This document shows, piece by piece, positions 15,359 to 23,791 of a DNA stretch of 34,825 nucleotides (position 1 is the stretch's first letter; every line of letters begins with the position of its first letter). The DNA lies in contig DASZHS010000040.1 of NCBI GenBank assembly GCA_035937595.1, positions 1 to 34,825 on the forward strand. Direction: 5' to 3'. The notes below the pieces were generated by a model. That model was given only the letters and a program-made list of their open reading frames with translations. It had not been told where the DNA came from and did not search any database. Source of the DNA: Palsa-459 sp035937595. GTDB lineage: Bacteria; Actinomycetota; Acidimicrobiia; Acidimicrobiales; RAAP-2. Made by a program: the position numbers and the translations under genes.

Positions 15359-17404
15359 TCACCCCGACGTGGCCGTGGACATGGCGCCGGCGATGGCGAC
15401 CGGGGTGGTGGTCCGCAACGGGTGGTGACAGGCCACGAGGTGCCCCTCGCTCACCTGCGAGAACGGAGGGACCTCGGCGGCGCACTTGTCGTCCGCTGCG
15501 GGGCACCGCGTGCGGAACCGGCAGCCCGACGGCGGATCGATGGCGCTCGGCAGCTCCCCTCGGACCTGGTTGGCCTGCTTGTCCCTTGCGTGCAGGACGT
15601 CGGGGATCGGGACGGCGTCGAGCAGCCCCTGCGTGTAGTGGTGCGCGGGGTTCGAGAACACGTCGTCGGACGGTCCGGTCTCGACGAGCTTGCCGAGGTA
15701 CATGACCCCGATTCGGTTCGCGATGTAGCGAACCACGGCCAGGTCGTGGCTGATGAAGATGTACGACAGGCCGTGCTCGGCGCGCAGGTCCTGCATGAGG
15801 TTGAGGATCTGGGCCTGGATCGAGACGTCGAGCGCCGACACGGGCTCGTCGGCGATGACCATCTTCGGGCGCACGGCGAGCGCGCGAGCGAACCCGATCC
15901 GCTGGCGCTGGCCACCGGAGAACTCGTGCGGGTACCGGCTGATCGACTCCGCCGGCAGCCCGACCTCGTCGAGGAGCGCGAGGACGGTGCTCCGCCTCGA
16001 GGCCGTCGTCCCCTCTTTTTGGATGTCCAGCGGCTCAGAGATGATGTCGCCGACCCGCTTTCGGGGATTGAGCGACGCGTAGGGGTCCTGGAACATCATC
16101 TGGCGCAGCCTCGCGTCCGCGACGCGGGTCTCCTGGCGGCCGAGGCCGTCCGGTCGGCCCGCGAAGTAGATCGTGCCGGACGTCGGCTCCTCGAGCCCGA
16201 CGATGAGGCGCCCGATCGTCGTCTTCCCGCACCCGGACTCGCCGACCAGCCCGAACGTCTCGCCTTGGCGGACCTCAAAGCTGACGTCCGCGACGGCGCT
16301 CACCGACTTGTGCTCCCGTCGGATCAGCTTGGTGGACCGCAGGGGGAAGTCCTTCACGAGGTTCGTGACCGTGAGCAGCTCGGGGCGGGCCTCCTCGGTG
16401 GCCTCGACCGGACCGCGCACCTGGACCTCGGCGACCTGGGGGCCGTCGACGGGGTGGTAGCAGGCGAAGACGTGGGACTCGTCGCCGGTGAGCTGTGGCT
16501 CGGTCTCGCGGCACTCGTCGGTGGCGAACCGGCACCTCGGTGCGAACCGGCAGCCCACGATGGCCTTGGAGAGGTCGGGCGGCAGCCCCGGGATCGACTG
16601 CAGCCTCGTTGCGGACGCGGAGTCGATCTTCGGGACCGAGGACAGCAGCGCCTGGGTGTAGGGGTGCCGCATCTGCTCGAAGATGTCGGCGGTCGTGCCC
16701 TCCTCGGCCTTGCGTCCGGCGTACATCACGACCACGCGGTCCGTCCGTCCGGCGATCACGCCCATGTCGTGGGTGATGAGCATCGTCGCCATCGAGTACG
16801 TCTCGCGGAGGTGGTCGAGCACGTCGAGGATCTGGGCCTGGATCGTCACGTCGAGCGCGGTGGTCGGCTCGTCGGCGATGAGCAGCTTCGGGTCGCAGAC
16901 GAGGGCCATTGCGATCATCACGCGCTGCCGGAGGCCACCCGAGAGCTCGAAGGGGTACTGGCGGAGCCGCTCTTCAGGGTTCGGCATCTCCACCATCTTC
17001 AGGACCTCGAGCGCTCGTTCGAACGCCTTCTTCTTGGTGCCACCGCGGTGGATCCGGTAGCCCTCGGCGATCTGGTTGCCGATCCTCGTCACGGGGTGCA
17101 GCGAGGTCATCGGGTCCTGCGGGATGAGCGCGATCGTGTTGCCCCGCACCTTGCGCATGTCCCGCTCGCTGAGCGCGGCGATGTCGACGCCGTCGAAGTG
17201 CAGCTCGCCGCCGGTGACGTGGCCGTTGGCGGCCAGCAGGCGCATGAGCGACATGCCGATCGTGGTCTTGCCGCACCCTGACTCGCCGACGATGCCGAGA
17301 CACTCCCCGCTGTCGATCGAGAACGAGACGCCGTCCACCGCCACCACGTTCGAGGTCCGCATGCGGTAGGTCGTCTGCAGCTCGTTGACCTCAAGCAGCG
17401 GCAT
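15359..17404 (-). CDS. Fused DppD-DppF ABC transporter ATPase
   Basis: Two oligopeptide-type nucleotide-binding domains in one 681-residue chain, energising the OppB-OppC permease. Domain 1 has Walker A GESGCGKT (40-47), signature LSGG (154-157) and Walker B LLIADEP (174-180). Domain 2 repeats these at 388-395, FSGGQ 495-499 and 515-521. Each is followed by the cysteine-rich oligo_HPY-type tail (GCRFAPRCRFATDEC at 284-298 and GCRFRTRCPAADDKC near the C-terminus), which may hold an Fe-S cluster, as reported for DppD-type ATPases. Fusions of this kind (as in GsiA) are known. ATG 17404 lies seven bases after a TAGGAT -10 box, so the operon is probably leaderless. First gene of OppDF-B-C; no binding protein is in the operon. 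Confidence 0.95.
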   Translation of the reverse strand: MPLLEVNELQTTYRMRTSNVVAVDGVSFSIDSGECLGIVGESGCGKTTIGMSLMRLLAANGHVTGGELHFDGVDIAALSERDMRKVRGNTIALIPQDPMTSLHPVTRIGNQIAEGYRIHRGGTKKKAFERALEVLKMVEMPNPEERLRQYPFELSGGLRQRVMIAMALVCDPKLLIADEPTTALDVTIQAQILDVLDHLRETYSMATMLITHDMGVIAGRTDRVVVMYAGRKAEEGTTADIFEQMRHPYTQALLSSVPKIDSASATRLQSIPGLPPDLSKAIVGCRFAPRCRFATDECRETEPQLTGDESHVFACYHPVDGPQVAEVQVRGPVEATEEARPELLTVTNLVKDFPLRSTKLIRREHKSVSAVADVSFEVRQGETFGLVGESGCGKTTIGRLIVGLEEPTSGTIYFAGRPDGLGRQETRVADARLRQMMFQDPYASLNPRKRVGDIISEPLDIQKEGTTASRRSTVLALLDEVGLPAESISRYPHEFSGGQRQRIGFARALAVRPKMVIADEPVSALDVSIQAQILNLMQDLRAEHGLSYIFISHDLAVVRYIANRIGVMYLGKLVETGPSDDVFSNPAHHYTQGLLDAVPIPDVLHARDKQANQVRGELPSAIDPPSGCRFRTRCPAADDKCAAEVPPFSQVSEGHLVACHHPLRTTTPVAIAGAMSTATSG

Positions 17405-17411
17405 CCGGGAA

Positions 17412-17448
17412 ATCCTACAAACCTTCTTCTGCCCTCGGAAATCAGGGC
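17412..17448 (-). promoter_or_regulatory. Promoter of the OppDF-B-C operon with an inverted repeat over the -35
   Basis: On the reverse strand, TAGGAT (17412-17417) lies seven bases from ATG 17404. TTCCGA, 17 bp further upstream, is a poor -35 and falls within an inverted repeat: GCCCT (17431-17435) and AGGGC (17444-17448), eight bases apart. The position suits a repressor or activator site (inference). The remaining sequence to 17602 shows no gene. Confidence 0.45.
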
Positions 17449-17602
17449 ATGGGCGTTCGCGCTACTGACCGACGGGTATCGATCGAGCCGTTCGTCGCGT
17501 CGTCGAGGGTCGTCGTGGACGCCACGTGGACGCCACCGGCACCGGTGCCGGGGACGGCCTCGCCGCCGCCGGCGATTGTGAAATGGTCGTTTCGCGCTCG
17601 GC

Positions 17603-18673
17603 TCAGCGCGTCGCGAGCGCGAGCTCCGCTCGACGTCTCGTGGTGTCGAACGAGACGATCGTGAAGCGGTACACCTCGCCCTTCTGCAGCACGTCACGGG
17701 CCCGGGTGGGCGGGGAGGAGCCGAGGCCGGCGAGAGGGGCGTAGCAGACGACGTGCATCGTCCTGCCCACGGGGACCGAGACCATCGCCCCGTGGGACGT
17801 GAACTGCACGACCTCGCCCTCGACGGTGCCCCCCAGGGGGTGGTCGGTCACCAGGCGCAGGAAGGAGCGCGAGGTGTTGACCGGCTCGGGTCGGGCCTTG
17901 GTCGTCGTCGCCTTGGCCGTCGTCGGCGCCTTCGTCGACTTCGCCCGAGCGCCCGCGCGCTTGGCCGGCTCCTTGCGAGCCTCCGTCGACCCACCACCCC
18001 GGGCACGCCGCGAGCCCGCGCGCTTGGCCGTCTGGGCGGGTGCGGGTGGCTCGGTCGCCCTCGGCGCTCGCTTCGAGGACGCCTTCGTCGCCGCGGCGTC
18101 CGGGACGCGCGTGGGCGCGGGCTTCTTCGCCTTGACCGCTCGGGCGCGTGGGGCGGGCGCGGGCGCGACGACCTCCGGGGTCGCGACCGCCGCCGCCGCC
18201 GCCTTTGCCGCCCGCGCCGCCTTGGTCGTGGCCACCTTTGACTTGAGCCCCCGGACGGGGTTGCGGGGCGTGAAGATCCAGCCGACGTGCGGCACCGGCT
18301 TGCCCCCGATGAGGCGCCCCTCCTCGAACAGCCAGGGATGCTCGGCGTGGAACTCCTGGAACGAGTCGTTCGAGAGCACGATCGCATCGGCGCGCTTGGC
18401 GATCTGCAAGATGAAGGCGTCCCCTCGGCCGACGACGCCCGCGGGCGGCGTCACGACCTCCCCTGCGAGCTCGGCCTGCTTGAACTGGGCGCGCTCCGCG
18501 GCGGCGATCCGGTGCTCGAACGTCGCGTCGACGACCACCACGACCTCGGTGCCGGCGTGCTCCTCGAGGAAGGCGCGCACCGCCTCGTCGAGCTGGCGGA
18601 GGCTCGGCGTCGCGCGGCCCTCGGTCGCGAGGTTCGAGCCGTCGACGACGACCAGCTGGCGACGCCTCGTCAC
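17603..18673 (-). CDS. NYN/Zc3h12a-like RNase with histone-like linker and S1-like C-terminus
   Basis: A 356-residue three-part protein. Residues 6-142 look like a PIN/NYN ribonuclease of the Zc3h12a type: LVVVDGSNLA (D11, N14), VVVVVDATF (D49), GVVGRGDAFILQIAKRADAIVLSNDSFQEF (D85, D97, D103) and PHVGWIFTPRNPVRG. These acidic residues would bind the catalytic metal. Residues 143-265 are an Ala/Lys/Pro/Arg-rich, disordered, histone-H1-like stretch. Residues 280-356 (GGTVEGEVVQFTSHGAMVSVPVG ... VYRFTIVSFDTTRRRAEL) resemble an S1-like RNA-binding beta-barrel. The start is GTG 18673 because it overlaps the kgd stop as GTGA, indicating translational coupling; upstream codons of the same frame lie inside kgd. 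Likely an RNA-processing nuclease tethered to nucleic acid; target RNA unknown. Confidence 0.75.
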   Translation of the reverse strand: MTRRRQLVVVDGSNLATEGRATPSLRQLDEAVRAFLEEHAGTEVVVVVDATFEHRIAAAERAQFKQAELAGEVVTPPAGVVGRGDAFILQIAKRADAIVLSNDSFQEFHAEHPWLFEEGRLIGGKPVPHVGWIFTPRNPVRGLKSKVATTKAARAAKAAAAAVATPEVVAPAPAPRARAVKAKKPAPTRVPDAAATKASSKRAPRATEPPAPAQTAKRAGSRRARGGGSTEARKEPAKRAGARAKSTKAPTTAKATTTKARPEPVNTSRSFLRLVTDHPLGGTVEGEVVQFTSHGAMVSVPVGRTMHVVCYAPLAGLGSSPPTRARDVLQKGEVYRFTIVSFDTTRRRAELALATR

Positions 18674-21600
18674 CCGAACACCCTCGTGAAGAGGTCCTCT
18701 TGCTCGGCCTCGAACACGATGGCGCTGCCCGTCGCGGGGCTCGCTGACTCCACCCGCGCCACGTGGCGCAGGGTATGGCTGTCGCGGAGGTCCCGGTGCA
18801 GCTGGTGGTGCACGAACGGCCACGGACCCATGTTCTCGGGCTCCTCTTGGAGCCAGCAGACGTCCCTCGCCGACGCGTAGCGCGCGAGCACCGACGCGAC
18901 CGTGTCGTCCGGCCACGGGTAGACCTGCTCCACGCGGACGATGGCGACGCTGTCCGGGCCGAGCGACCCCGCCGCGACCAGCGCGTCGCGGTGCGTGCGC
19001 GCCTCGTGAGCGACCTTGCCGCTCGCGAGCACGACGGTGCCCACGGCGTCCGGCGTGGCGACGGACGTGTCGTCGAGCACCGTGGCGAACGCGCCGCGCT
19101 CGAGCGACGCCAGCGTCGACCGCGTCGCCGCGGCGCGCAGGAGGGACTTGGGGGTGAAGCAGACGAGCGGCGTGGGGTGCCCGCGCCGCACCTGGGCGCG
19201 CAGGAGGTGGAAGTACTGCGCCGCCGTCGAAGGGACGGCGATCCGCAGGTTGTTGCGAGCGGACAGCGACAGGAAGCGCTCGATCCGTCCGCTCGAGTGC
19301 TCCGGGCCCTGGCCCTCATAGCCATGGGGCAACAGGAGCACCACGCTGGCGAGCTGGCCCCACTTGTCCTCGGCGGCGACGAGGAAGTTGTCGACGATGA
19401 TCTCCGCGCCGTTCACGAAGTCACCGAACTGCGCCTCCCAGGCGACGAGCGCGTCGGGCCGCTCCACCGAGTAGCCGTACTCGAAGCCGAGCGCGGCGTA
19501 CTCGCTGAGCAGCGAGTCGCGAGCGGTGAACCGGCCCGTCGCCCCCTCGAGGTGGCAGAGCGGCACGAACTGGGTCCCGTCCTCGTAGTCGATGAGCGCC
19601 GCGTGGCGCTGGGAGAACGTCCCGCGCCGGGTGTCCTGGCCGACGAGCCGCACGTCGGTGCCCTCGAGCAGGAGCGTGCCGATCGCGAGAGCCTCGGCGA
19701 GCGACCAGTCGACCTCGCCGCTCGCGACCAGCTCGTCGCGTGCGGCGAACTGGCGGGCGAGCTTCGGGTGGAGCACGAACCCGTCCGGCACGCTCGTCGT
19801 GCGCGCCGCGACGCGTCGGAGCGTGGCGGCGTCCACGCCCGTCGGCGGCGCGTCGGGGTCCTCGGGGACCGTCACCGGCAGCACCGCGGTGAGCGTCGGG
19901 GCGGGACGCCCGCGCACCTCGTCGAGCACCGACTGCAGCTTCTCCTGGAAGTCCGCGAGCGCGCCCTCCGCCTCTTCCAAGGTGAGGTCGCCGCGCCGGA
20001 TGAGCGCCTCGGTGTAGAGCTTGCGGACGGAGCGCTTCGCGTCGATCGCCCGGTACATGAGCGGCTGGGTGTAGCTCGGGTCGTCGCCCTCGTTGTGGCC
20101 GTGGCGTCGGTAGCAGACGAGGTCGACGACGACGTCGGTGCTGAACTCCTCGCGGAAGTCGAAGGCGAGCCGCATCGCGCGCGCGCACGCCTCTGGGTCG
20201 TCCCCGTTCACGTGGAAGATGGGGGCCTGGATCATCTTGGCGACGTCGGTCGCGTAGAACGAGGTGCGCGCGTTCTCCGGCGGCGTCGTGAAGCCCACCT
20301 GGTTGTTGATCACGAGGTGCACCGACCCGCCGGTGCGGTACCCCGAGAGCCCCGAGAGGTTGAGCGTCTCGGCGACGACGCCCTGGCCGGCGAACGCCGC
20401 ATCGCCGTGGATGAGCACCGCCAGGACGGGGTGGCTCGGGAGGCGCGCGTCGGGCGACTCGCCGGTCGACGGCGCGATGACGCGGTCCTGCTTGGCCCTC
20501 GCCACCCCCTCGACGACGGGGTCCACGGCCTCGAGGTGCGAGGGGTTGGAGACCATCGTGAGTCGCAGCGTGGCGCCCGAGTGCCCCTTGAACACCCCGG
20601 TCGCGCCCTTGTGGTACTTGACGTCCCCGGACCCCTGGACGCTCTGGGGGTCGAGGTTGCCCTCGAACTCGCTGAAGATCTCCCCGTAGCCCTTGCCGAC
20701 GATGTTGGCGAGGACGTTGAGCCGACCTCGGTGCGCCATGCCGAGCACCGCGTCGGCGACGCCGCGCTGGGCGGCGGCGTCGAAGAGGGCGTCGAGCGCG
20801 ACGATCGTCGACTCGGCGCCCTCGAGGCCGAACCGCTTCTGGCCGACGTAGCGCGTGTGCAGGAACCGCTCGAAGACCTCCGCGGCGTTGAGCCGCTCGA
20901 GGAGGTGGCGCTGCTCTTCGACGCTGGGCGTCGTCACCACGCCCTCGACGCGCTCTTGGATCCACAGCTTCTGGTCGGGGTCCTGGATGTGCATGTACTC
21001 GATCGCGAGCGTCCCGCAGTACGCCGCGCGCAGGATGGCGAGGATCTCCTGGAGCGTCGCGGACGCGCGGCCCGCGAGCCCGTCGGTGGCGAACTCGCGG
21101 TCGAGGTCCCAGATCGTCAGCCCGTAGTGGGCGAGGTCGAGCTCTGGGTGCAGCACCGGGGGCGCCGTCTCGAGCGGGTTGAGGTTCGCGTTGAGGTGGC
21201 CGCGCACGCGGTACATGTTGATGAGCTTGTGCACCCGCACGACCTTGAGGGACTCGTCGAGACCCGCGGCGGACGCGGCGTTCGTGTCCTGGCTCCAGCG
21301 TGCCGGCTCGACCGGGACGCCGAGGTCCTCGAAGATCGCGTCGTAGAAGCCGTGCTGGCCGTGGAGGCACTGGTCGACGTGGCGCAGGAACGCACCGGAC
21401 TCCGCGCCCTGGATGATGCGGTGGTCGTAGGTCGAGGTGAGCGTGAGCACCTTGCCGACGCCCAGTTGGCTGAGGGCCCTGGGGTCCGCAGCGTCGAGAC
21501 CGCTCGGCCACCCGATCGCCCCGACGCCGATGATCGCGCCCTGGCCCGCCATGAGTCGGGGGACCGACATGGACGTGCCCAGCGTGCCGGGGTTCGTCAC

Positions 21601-22326
21601 GGACACCGTGGCACCGAAGAAGTCGTCGGGCACGGCCTGTCCGGCGTGGACCTTTCGGACGAGGTCCTCGTAGGCGTGGACGAACTCGGCGAAGCCGAGC
21701 GTGTCGGCGTCGCGCACGACGGGGACGACGAGCGACCTCGACCCGTCGTCGCGCACGACGTCGACGGCGAGGCCGAGCCCGACGTGGTCGTGTCGGTCCA
21801 CCCCCGGCGTGCCCTTGTCGTCGACCGCCTCGACGTAGCTCGCGTTGAGCGCGGGCACCTCGGCGAGTCCCCGCAGGATCGCGAAGCAGATGAGGTGGGT
21901 GAACGAGATCTTCGTGCTCGACGTCCTCGAGAGGTACTCGTTGAGCGCCGCGCGGTTGATCTCCAAGAGGCGAGCCGGGATCGTGCGGACGCTCGTCGCC
22001 GTCGGCACCGAAAGGGACGTCTCCATGTTCTGGGCGACGCGCCGCGCCGCGCCGCGCAGCGGCTCTCCCCGTGCAGCCGGTGGTGACGGCGCCGCGGCCG
22101 CCCGCGCCGGGGTCGGGGGCGGCGGTGGTTCGGGTGCGGCCGTGCGCGCGGGGCGGCGGTAGTCGCTGAAGAACTCGCGCCACCCCTCAGAGACGCTCTC
22201 GGGGTCCTCCAGGTACCGCTCGTACAGATCGTCGACGAGCCACGCGTTCGGCCCGAAGCTGCCCGAACCCCGTGCGCCGACGTCGTCGCGCGCCGCGCCC
22301 TCGCGCGGTGGGGGGGTCATCGACAC
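18670..22326 (-). CDS. kgd: Multifunctional 2-oxoglutarate metabolism enzyme (E2-E1 fusion)
   Basis: Kgd/SucA of the actinobacterial type: a ThDP-dependent E1 of 2-oxoglutarate dehydrogenase fused behind an E2-like succinyltransferase domain. It feeds the TCA cycle and, in mycobacteria, also shows decarboxylase and carboligase activity. At 1218 residues it matches the mycobacterial length. Seen in order: GPNAWLVDDLYERYLEDP (25-42); a Pro/Ala linker (60-85) with no lipoyl domain; the E2-type catalytic domain ending in DHRIIQGA (301-308); then E1 motifs GMAHRGRLNVLANI, HGDAAFAGQGVVAETLNLS, the ThDP/Mg region VHLVINNQVGFTT and YRRHGHNEGDDPSYTQP. GTG 22326 follows TAGGCT by six bases; ATG 22320 is an alternative. 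The downstream RNase gene overlaps by four bases. Confidence 0.96.
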   Translation of the reverse strand: MSMTPPPREGAARDDVGARGSGSFGPNAWLVDDLYERYLEDPESVSEGWREFFSDYRRPARTAAPEPPPPPTPARAAAAPSPPAARGEPLRGAARRVAQNMETSLSVPTATSVRTIPARLLEINRAALNEYLSRTSSTKISFTHLICFAILRGLAEVPALNASYVEAVDDKGTPGVDRHDHVGLGLAVDVVRDDGSRSLVVPVVRDADTLGFAEFVHAYEDLVRKVHAGQAVPDDFFGATVSVTNPGTLGTSMSVPRLMAGQGAIIGVGAIGWPSGLDAADPRALSQLGVGKVLTLTSTYDHRIIQGAESGAFLRHVDQCLHGQHGFYDAIFEDLGVPVEPARWSQDTNAASAAGLDESLKVVRVHKLINMYRVRGHLNANLNPLETAPPVLHPELDLAHYGLTIWDLDREFATDGLAGRASATLQEILAILRAAYCGTLAIEYMHIQDPDQKLWIQERVEGVVTTPSVEEQRHLLERLNAAEVFERFLHTRYVGQKRFGLEGAESTIVALDALFDAAAQRGVADAVLGMAHRGRLNVLANIVGKGYGEIFSEFEGNLDPQSVQGSGDVKYHKGATGVFKGHSGATLRLTMVSNPSHLEAVDPVVEGVARAKQDRVIAPSTGESPDARLPSHPVLAVLIHGDAAFAGQGVVAETLNLSGLSGYRTGGSVHLVINNQVGFTTPPENARTSFYATDVAKMIQAPIFHVNGDDPEACARAMRLAFDFREEFSTDVVVDLVCYRRHGHNEGDDPSYTQPLMYRAIDAKRSVRKLYTEALIRRGDLTLEEAEGALADFQEKLQSVLDEVRGRPAPTLTAVLPVTVPEDPDAPPTGVDAATLRRVAARTTSVPDGFVLHPKLARQFAARDELVASGEVDWSLAEALAIGTLLLEGTDVRLVGQDTRRGTFSQRHAALIDYEDGTQFVPLCHLEGATGRFTARDSLLSEYAALGFEYGYSVERPDALVAWEAQFGDFVNGAEIIVDNFLVAAEDKWGQLASVVLLLPHGYEGQGPEHSSGRIERFLSLSARNNLRIAVPSTAAQYFHLLRAQVRRGHPTPLVCFTPKSLLRAAATRSTLASLERGAFATVLDDTSVATPDAVGTVVLASGKVAHEARTHRDALVAAGSLGPDSVAIVRVEQVYPWPDDTVASVLARYASARDVCWLQEEPENMGPWPFVHHQLHRDLRDSHTLRHVARVESASPATGSAIVFEAEQEDLFTRVFG

Positions 22327-22332
22327 CCGACA

Positions 22333-22338
22333 AGCCTA
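22333..22338 (-). promoter_or_regulatory. -10 box of leaderless kgd
   Basis: TAGGCT on the reverse strand is six bases from GTG 22326; no ribosome site is visible before it or before ATG 22320. Confidence 0.58.
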
Positions 22339-22406
22339 TTGGCAACGATTTCTTCGCCCCGATGAGAGGCCGTCGCGTCGCGCCGGCTCGTGTCGCCTCG
22401 CCCAGG

Positions 22407-22412
22407 TAGGTT
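22407..22412 (+). promoter_or_regulatory. -10 box upstream of the fabZ leader ORF
   Basis: TAGGTT followed by seven bases and GTG 22420, the spacing seen at the leaderless genes of the window. The mRNA should therefore begin at that GTG, 46 bases before fabZ. Confidence 0.5.
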
Positions 22413-22419
22413 CCCGCCC

Positions 22420-22464
22420 GTGCCCACGCGCGCGACGACCCAACGCCGCTCCCCGGAGGGCTGA
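22420..22464 (+). CDS. Possible 14-codon leaderless leader peptide before fabZ
   Basis: GTG at the predicted transcription start opens a 14-codon frame (MPTRATTQRRSPEG) ending in TGA 22462-22464, one base before the fabZ GTG. The fabZ ribosome site GGAGGG (22455-22460) lies within its last codons, so translating ribosomes could terminate and reinitiate on fabZ. No amino-acid run typical of attenuation is present except three arginines. It may simply be UTR. Confidence 0.35.
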   Translation: MPTRATTQRRSPEG

Positions 22465-22465
22465 G

Positions 22466-22930
22466 GTGGCGGTCCTCGGCGGCGCGGCGCTCGAGGTGCC
22501 CTTCGACCCGGCGCTCGTCTTGCCGCACCGCGCGCCCTTCCTCCTCTTGAGCGAGGTGACGTCGGTCACGCCAGGGGAGCGGGCCACGGGGACGTGGCAC
22601 GTTGGGCCCGACGAGCCCTTCTTCGCCGGGCACTTCCCGGGACGCCCGACCGTGCCCGGCGTGCTGCTCGTCGAGTCGATGGCCCAGCTCGGGGCGACCG
22701 CGGTCCTCCTCGACGAGCGGTTCGTCGGCACGCTGCCGCTCTTCGGCGGCATCGACCGTGCGCGGTTCCGCCGCCAGGTGCAGCCCGGCGAGACCCTGGA
22801 GCTCGTCGTCGAGCTGTCGCGGCTCACGCGCCGGGCCGGTCGGGGCACGGGGCTCGCCACGGTGGACGGGGAGCGGTGCTGCGAGGCCGAGCTGCTCTTC
22901 GTGGTCGTCGACGCGGGGGGCGCGCGGTGA
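22466..22930 (+). CDS. fabZ: 3-hydroxyacyl-ACP dehydratase
   Basis: A hot-dog-fold dehydratase of type II fatty-acid synthesis that converts (3R)-hydroxyacyl-ACP to trans-2-enoyl-ACP. LPHRAPFLLLSEV (19-31) and FFAGHFPGRPTVPGVLLVESMAQLG (52-76) are diagnostic, with H56 and E70 as the catalytic pair. At 154 residues the length is normal. GTG 22466 is set by GGAGGG five bases upstream. It overlaps xthA by four bases (GTGA), so the two are translationally coupled, although their pathways are unrelated. Classical actinobacterial FAS-I users often lack FabZ, which suggests a FAS-II-type or specialised fatty-acid route here (inference). A FabZ-like enzyme for another acyl substrate remains possible. 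Confidence 0.9.
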   Translation: MAVLGGAALEVPFDPALVLPHRAPFLLLSEVTSVTPGERATGTWHVGPDEPFFAGHFPGRPTVPGVLLVESMAQLGATAVLLDERFVGTLPLFGGIDRARFRRQVQPGETLELVVELSRLTRRAGRGTGLATVDGERCCEAELLFVVVDAGGAR

Positions 22931-23706
22931 GGTTCGCGACGTGGAACGTCAACTCGCTCACGGCGCGCTGGGAACGCGTCGCTGGCTGGATCGAAGCGCA
23001 CGCCCCGGACGTGCTCTGCCTCCAAGAGACGAAGCAGGACGACGCCAAGTTCCCCTACGACGGCTTCGCCGAGCTCGGCTACGAGGCGGTCCACCACGGC
23101 GAGGGCCGCTGGAACGGCGTCGCGATCGCCAGCCGTGTCGGCATCGAGGGCACCGTCGGCCGAGGGTTCGGCACACAAGAGGACGAGAGCGGCGCGCGCT
23201 TCGTCACCGCCACCTGTGCGGGGGTGGAGGTCATGAGCTGCTACGTGCCGAACGGCCGGGCGCTCGACGACCCCTTCTACGAGAAGAAGCTCGCGTGGCT
23301 CGACCGGCTCGCCGTGCACATCGGGACGATTCCCGCCTCGCGCGCGCTGATCGTGGCCGGCGACTTCAACGTCGCGCCGACGGACCTCGACGTGTGGGAT
23401 CCCGCCGCCCTCGAGGGCTCGACGCACGTGACCGAGCCGGAGCGCTCGCGCGTGGAGGTGCTCTGCAAGCTCGGCCTCGACGACGTGGTCCGCCGCCGGC
23501 TCGGCGACGAGCAGGTCTTCACGTGGTGGGACTACCGCAGCGGGGCGTTCCACCGCGGCTGGGGGCTCCGGATCGACCTCGTCCTGTGCTCGGCAGCGGT
23601 CGCCGAGCACGTCACGGAGGCGTACGTCGACCGCAACGCCCGCAAGGGCGTGAAGCCCTCAGACCACGCCCCGGTCGTCGTCGAGTTCGACTTGCCGACC
23701 GCCTGA
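22927..23706 (+). CDS. xthA: Exodeoxyribonuclease III / AP endonuclease
   Basis: ExoIII-family repair nuclease that incises abasic sites and degrades duplex DNA 3' to 5', in base-excision repair. The 259-residue product shows the full set of EEP-fold motifs: FATWNVNSLTAR at the N-terminus, VLCLQETKQDD with the metal-binding Glu, GRWNGVAI, SCYVPNGR, IVAGDFNVAPTDLDV with the catalytic Asp and Asn, and PSDHAPVVVEF with the terminal Asp-His pair. The start is GTG 22927, overlapping the fabZ stop as GTGA; it puts the first motif at residue 3, as in homologues. The last gene of the two-gene fabZ-xthA unit; no terminator was recognised after it. Confidence 0.94.
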   Translation: MRFATWNVNSLTARWERVAGWIEAHAPDVLCLQETKQDDAKFPYDGFAELGYEAVHHGEGRWNGVAIASRVGIEGTVGRGFGTQEDESGARFVTATCAGVEVMSCYVPNGRALDDPFYEKKLAWLDRLAVHIGTIPASRALIVAGDFNVAPTDLDVWDPAALEGSTHVTEPERSRVEVLCKLGLDDVVRRRLGDEQVFTWWDYRSGAFHRGWGLRIDLVLCSAAVAEHVTEAYVDRNARKGVKPSDHAPVVVEFDLPTA

Positions 23707-23778
23707 CGCTGGCTGGGCGGTCGCCAAGCGTCGACCGCGCGACGTGGCGTCCGCCACCAGCTCGACGTGCGCCGGCTC

Positions 23779-23784
23779 TACGCT
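23779..23784 (+). promoter_or_regulatory. -10 box of the second binding-protein gene
   Basis: TACGCT, seven bases, then GTG 23792. This decides the start against in-frame starts at 23744 and 23786. No ribosome site is present. Confidence 0.58.
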
Positions 23785-23791
23785 GGTGGCG

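Noticed and set aside
18763..22086. Very long plus-strand open frame opposite kgd
   Set aside because: Its product is a D/E/R/G/H-rich shadow of the reverse strand with no motifs, while the opposite strand encodes a clear Kgd.
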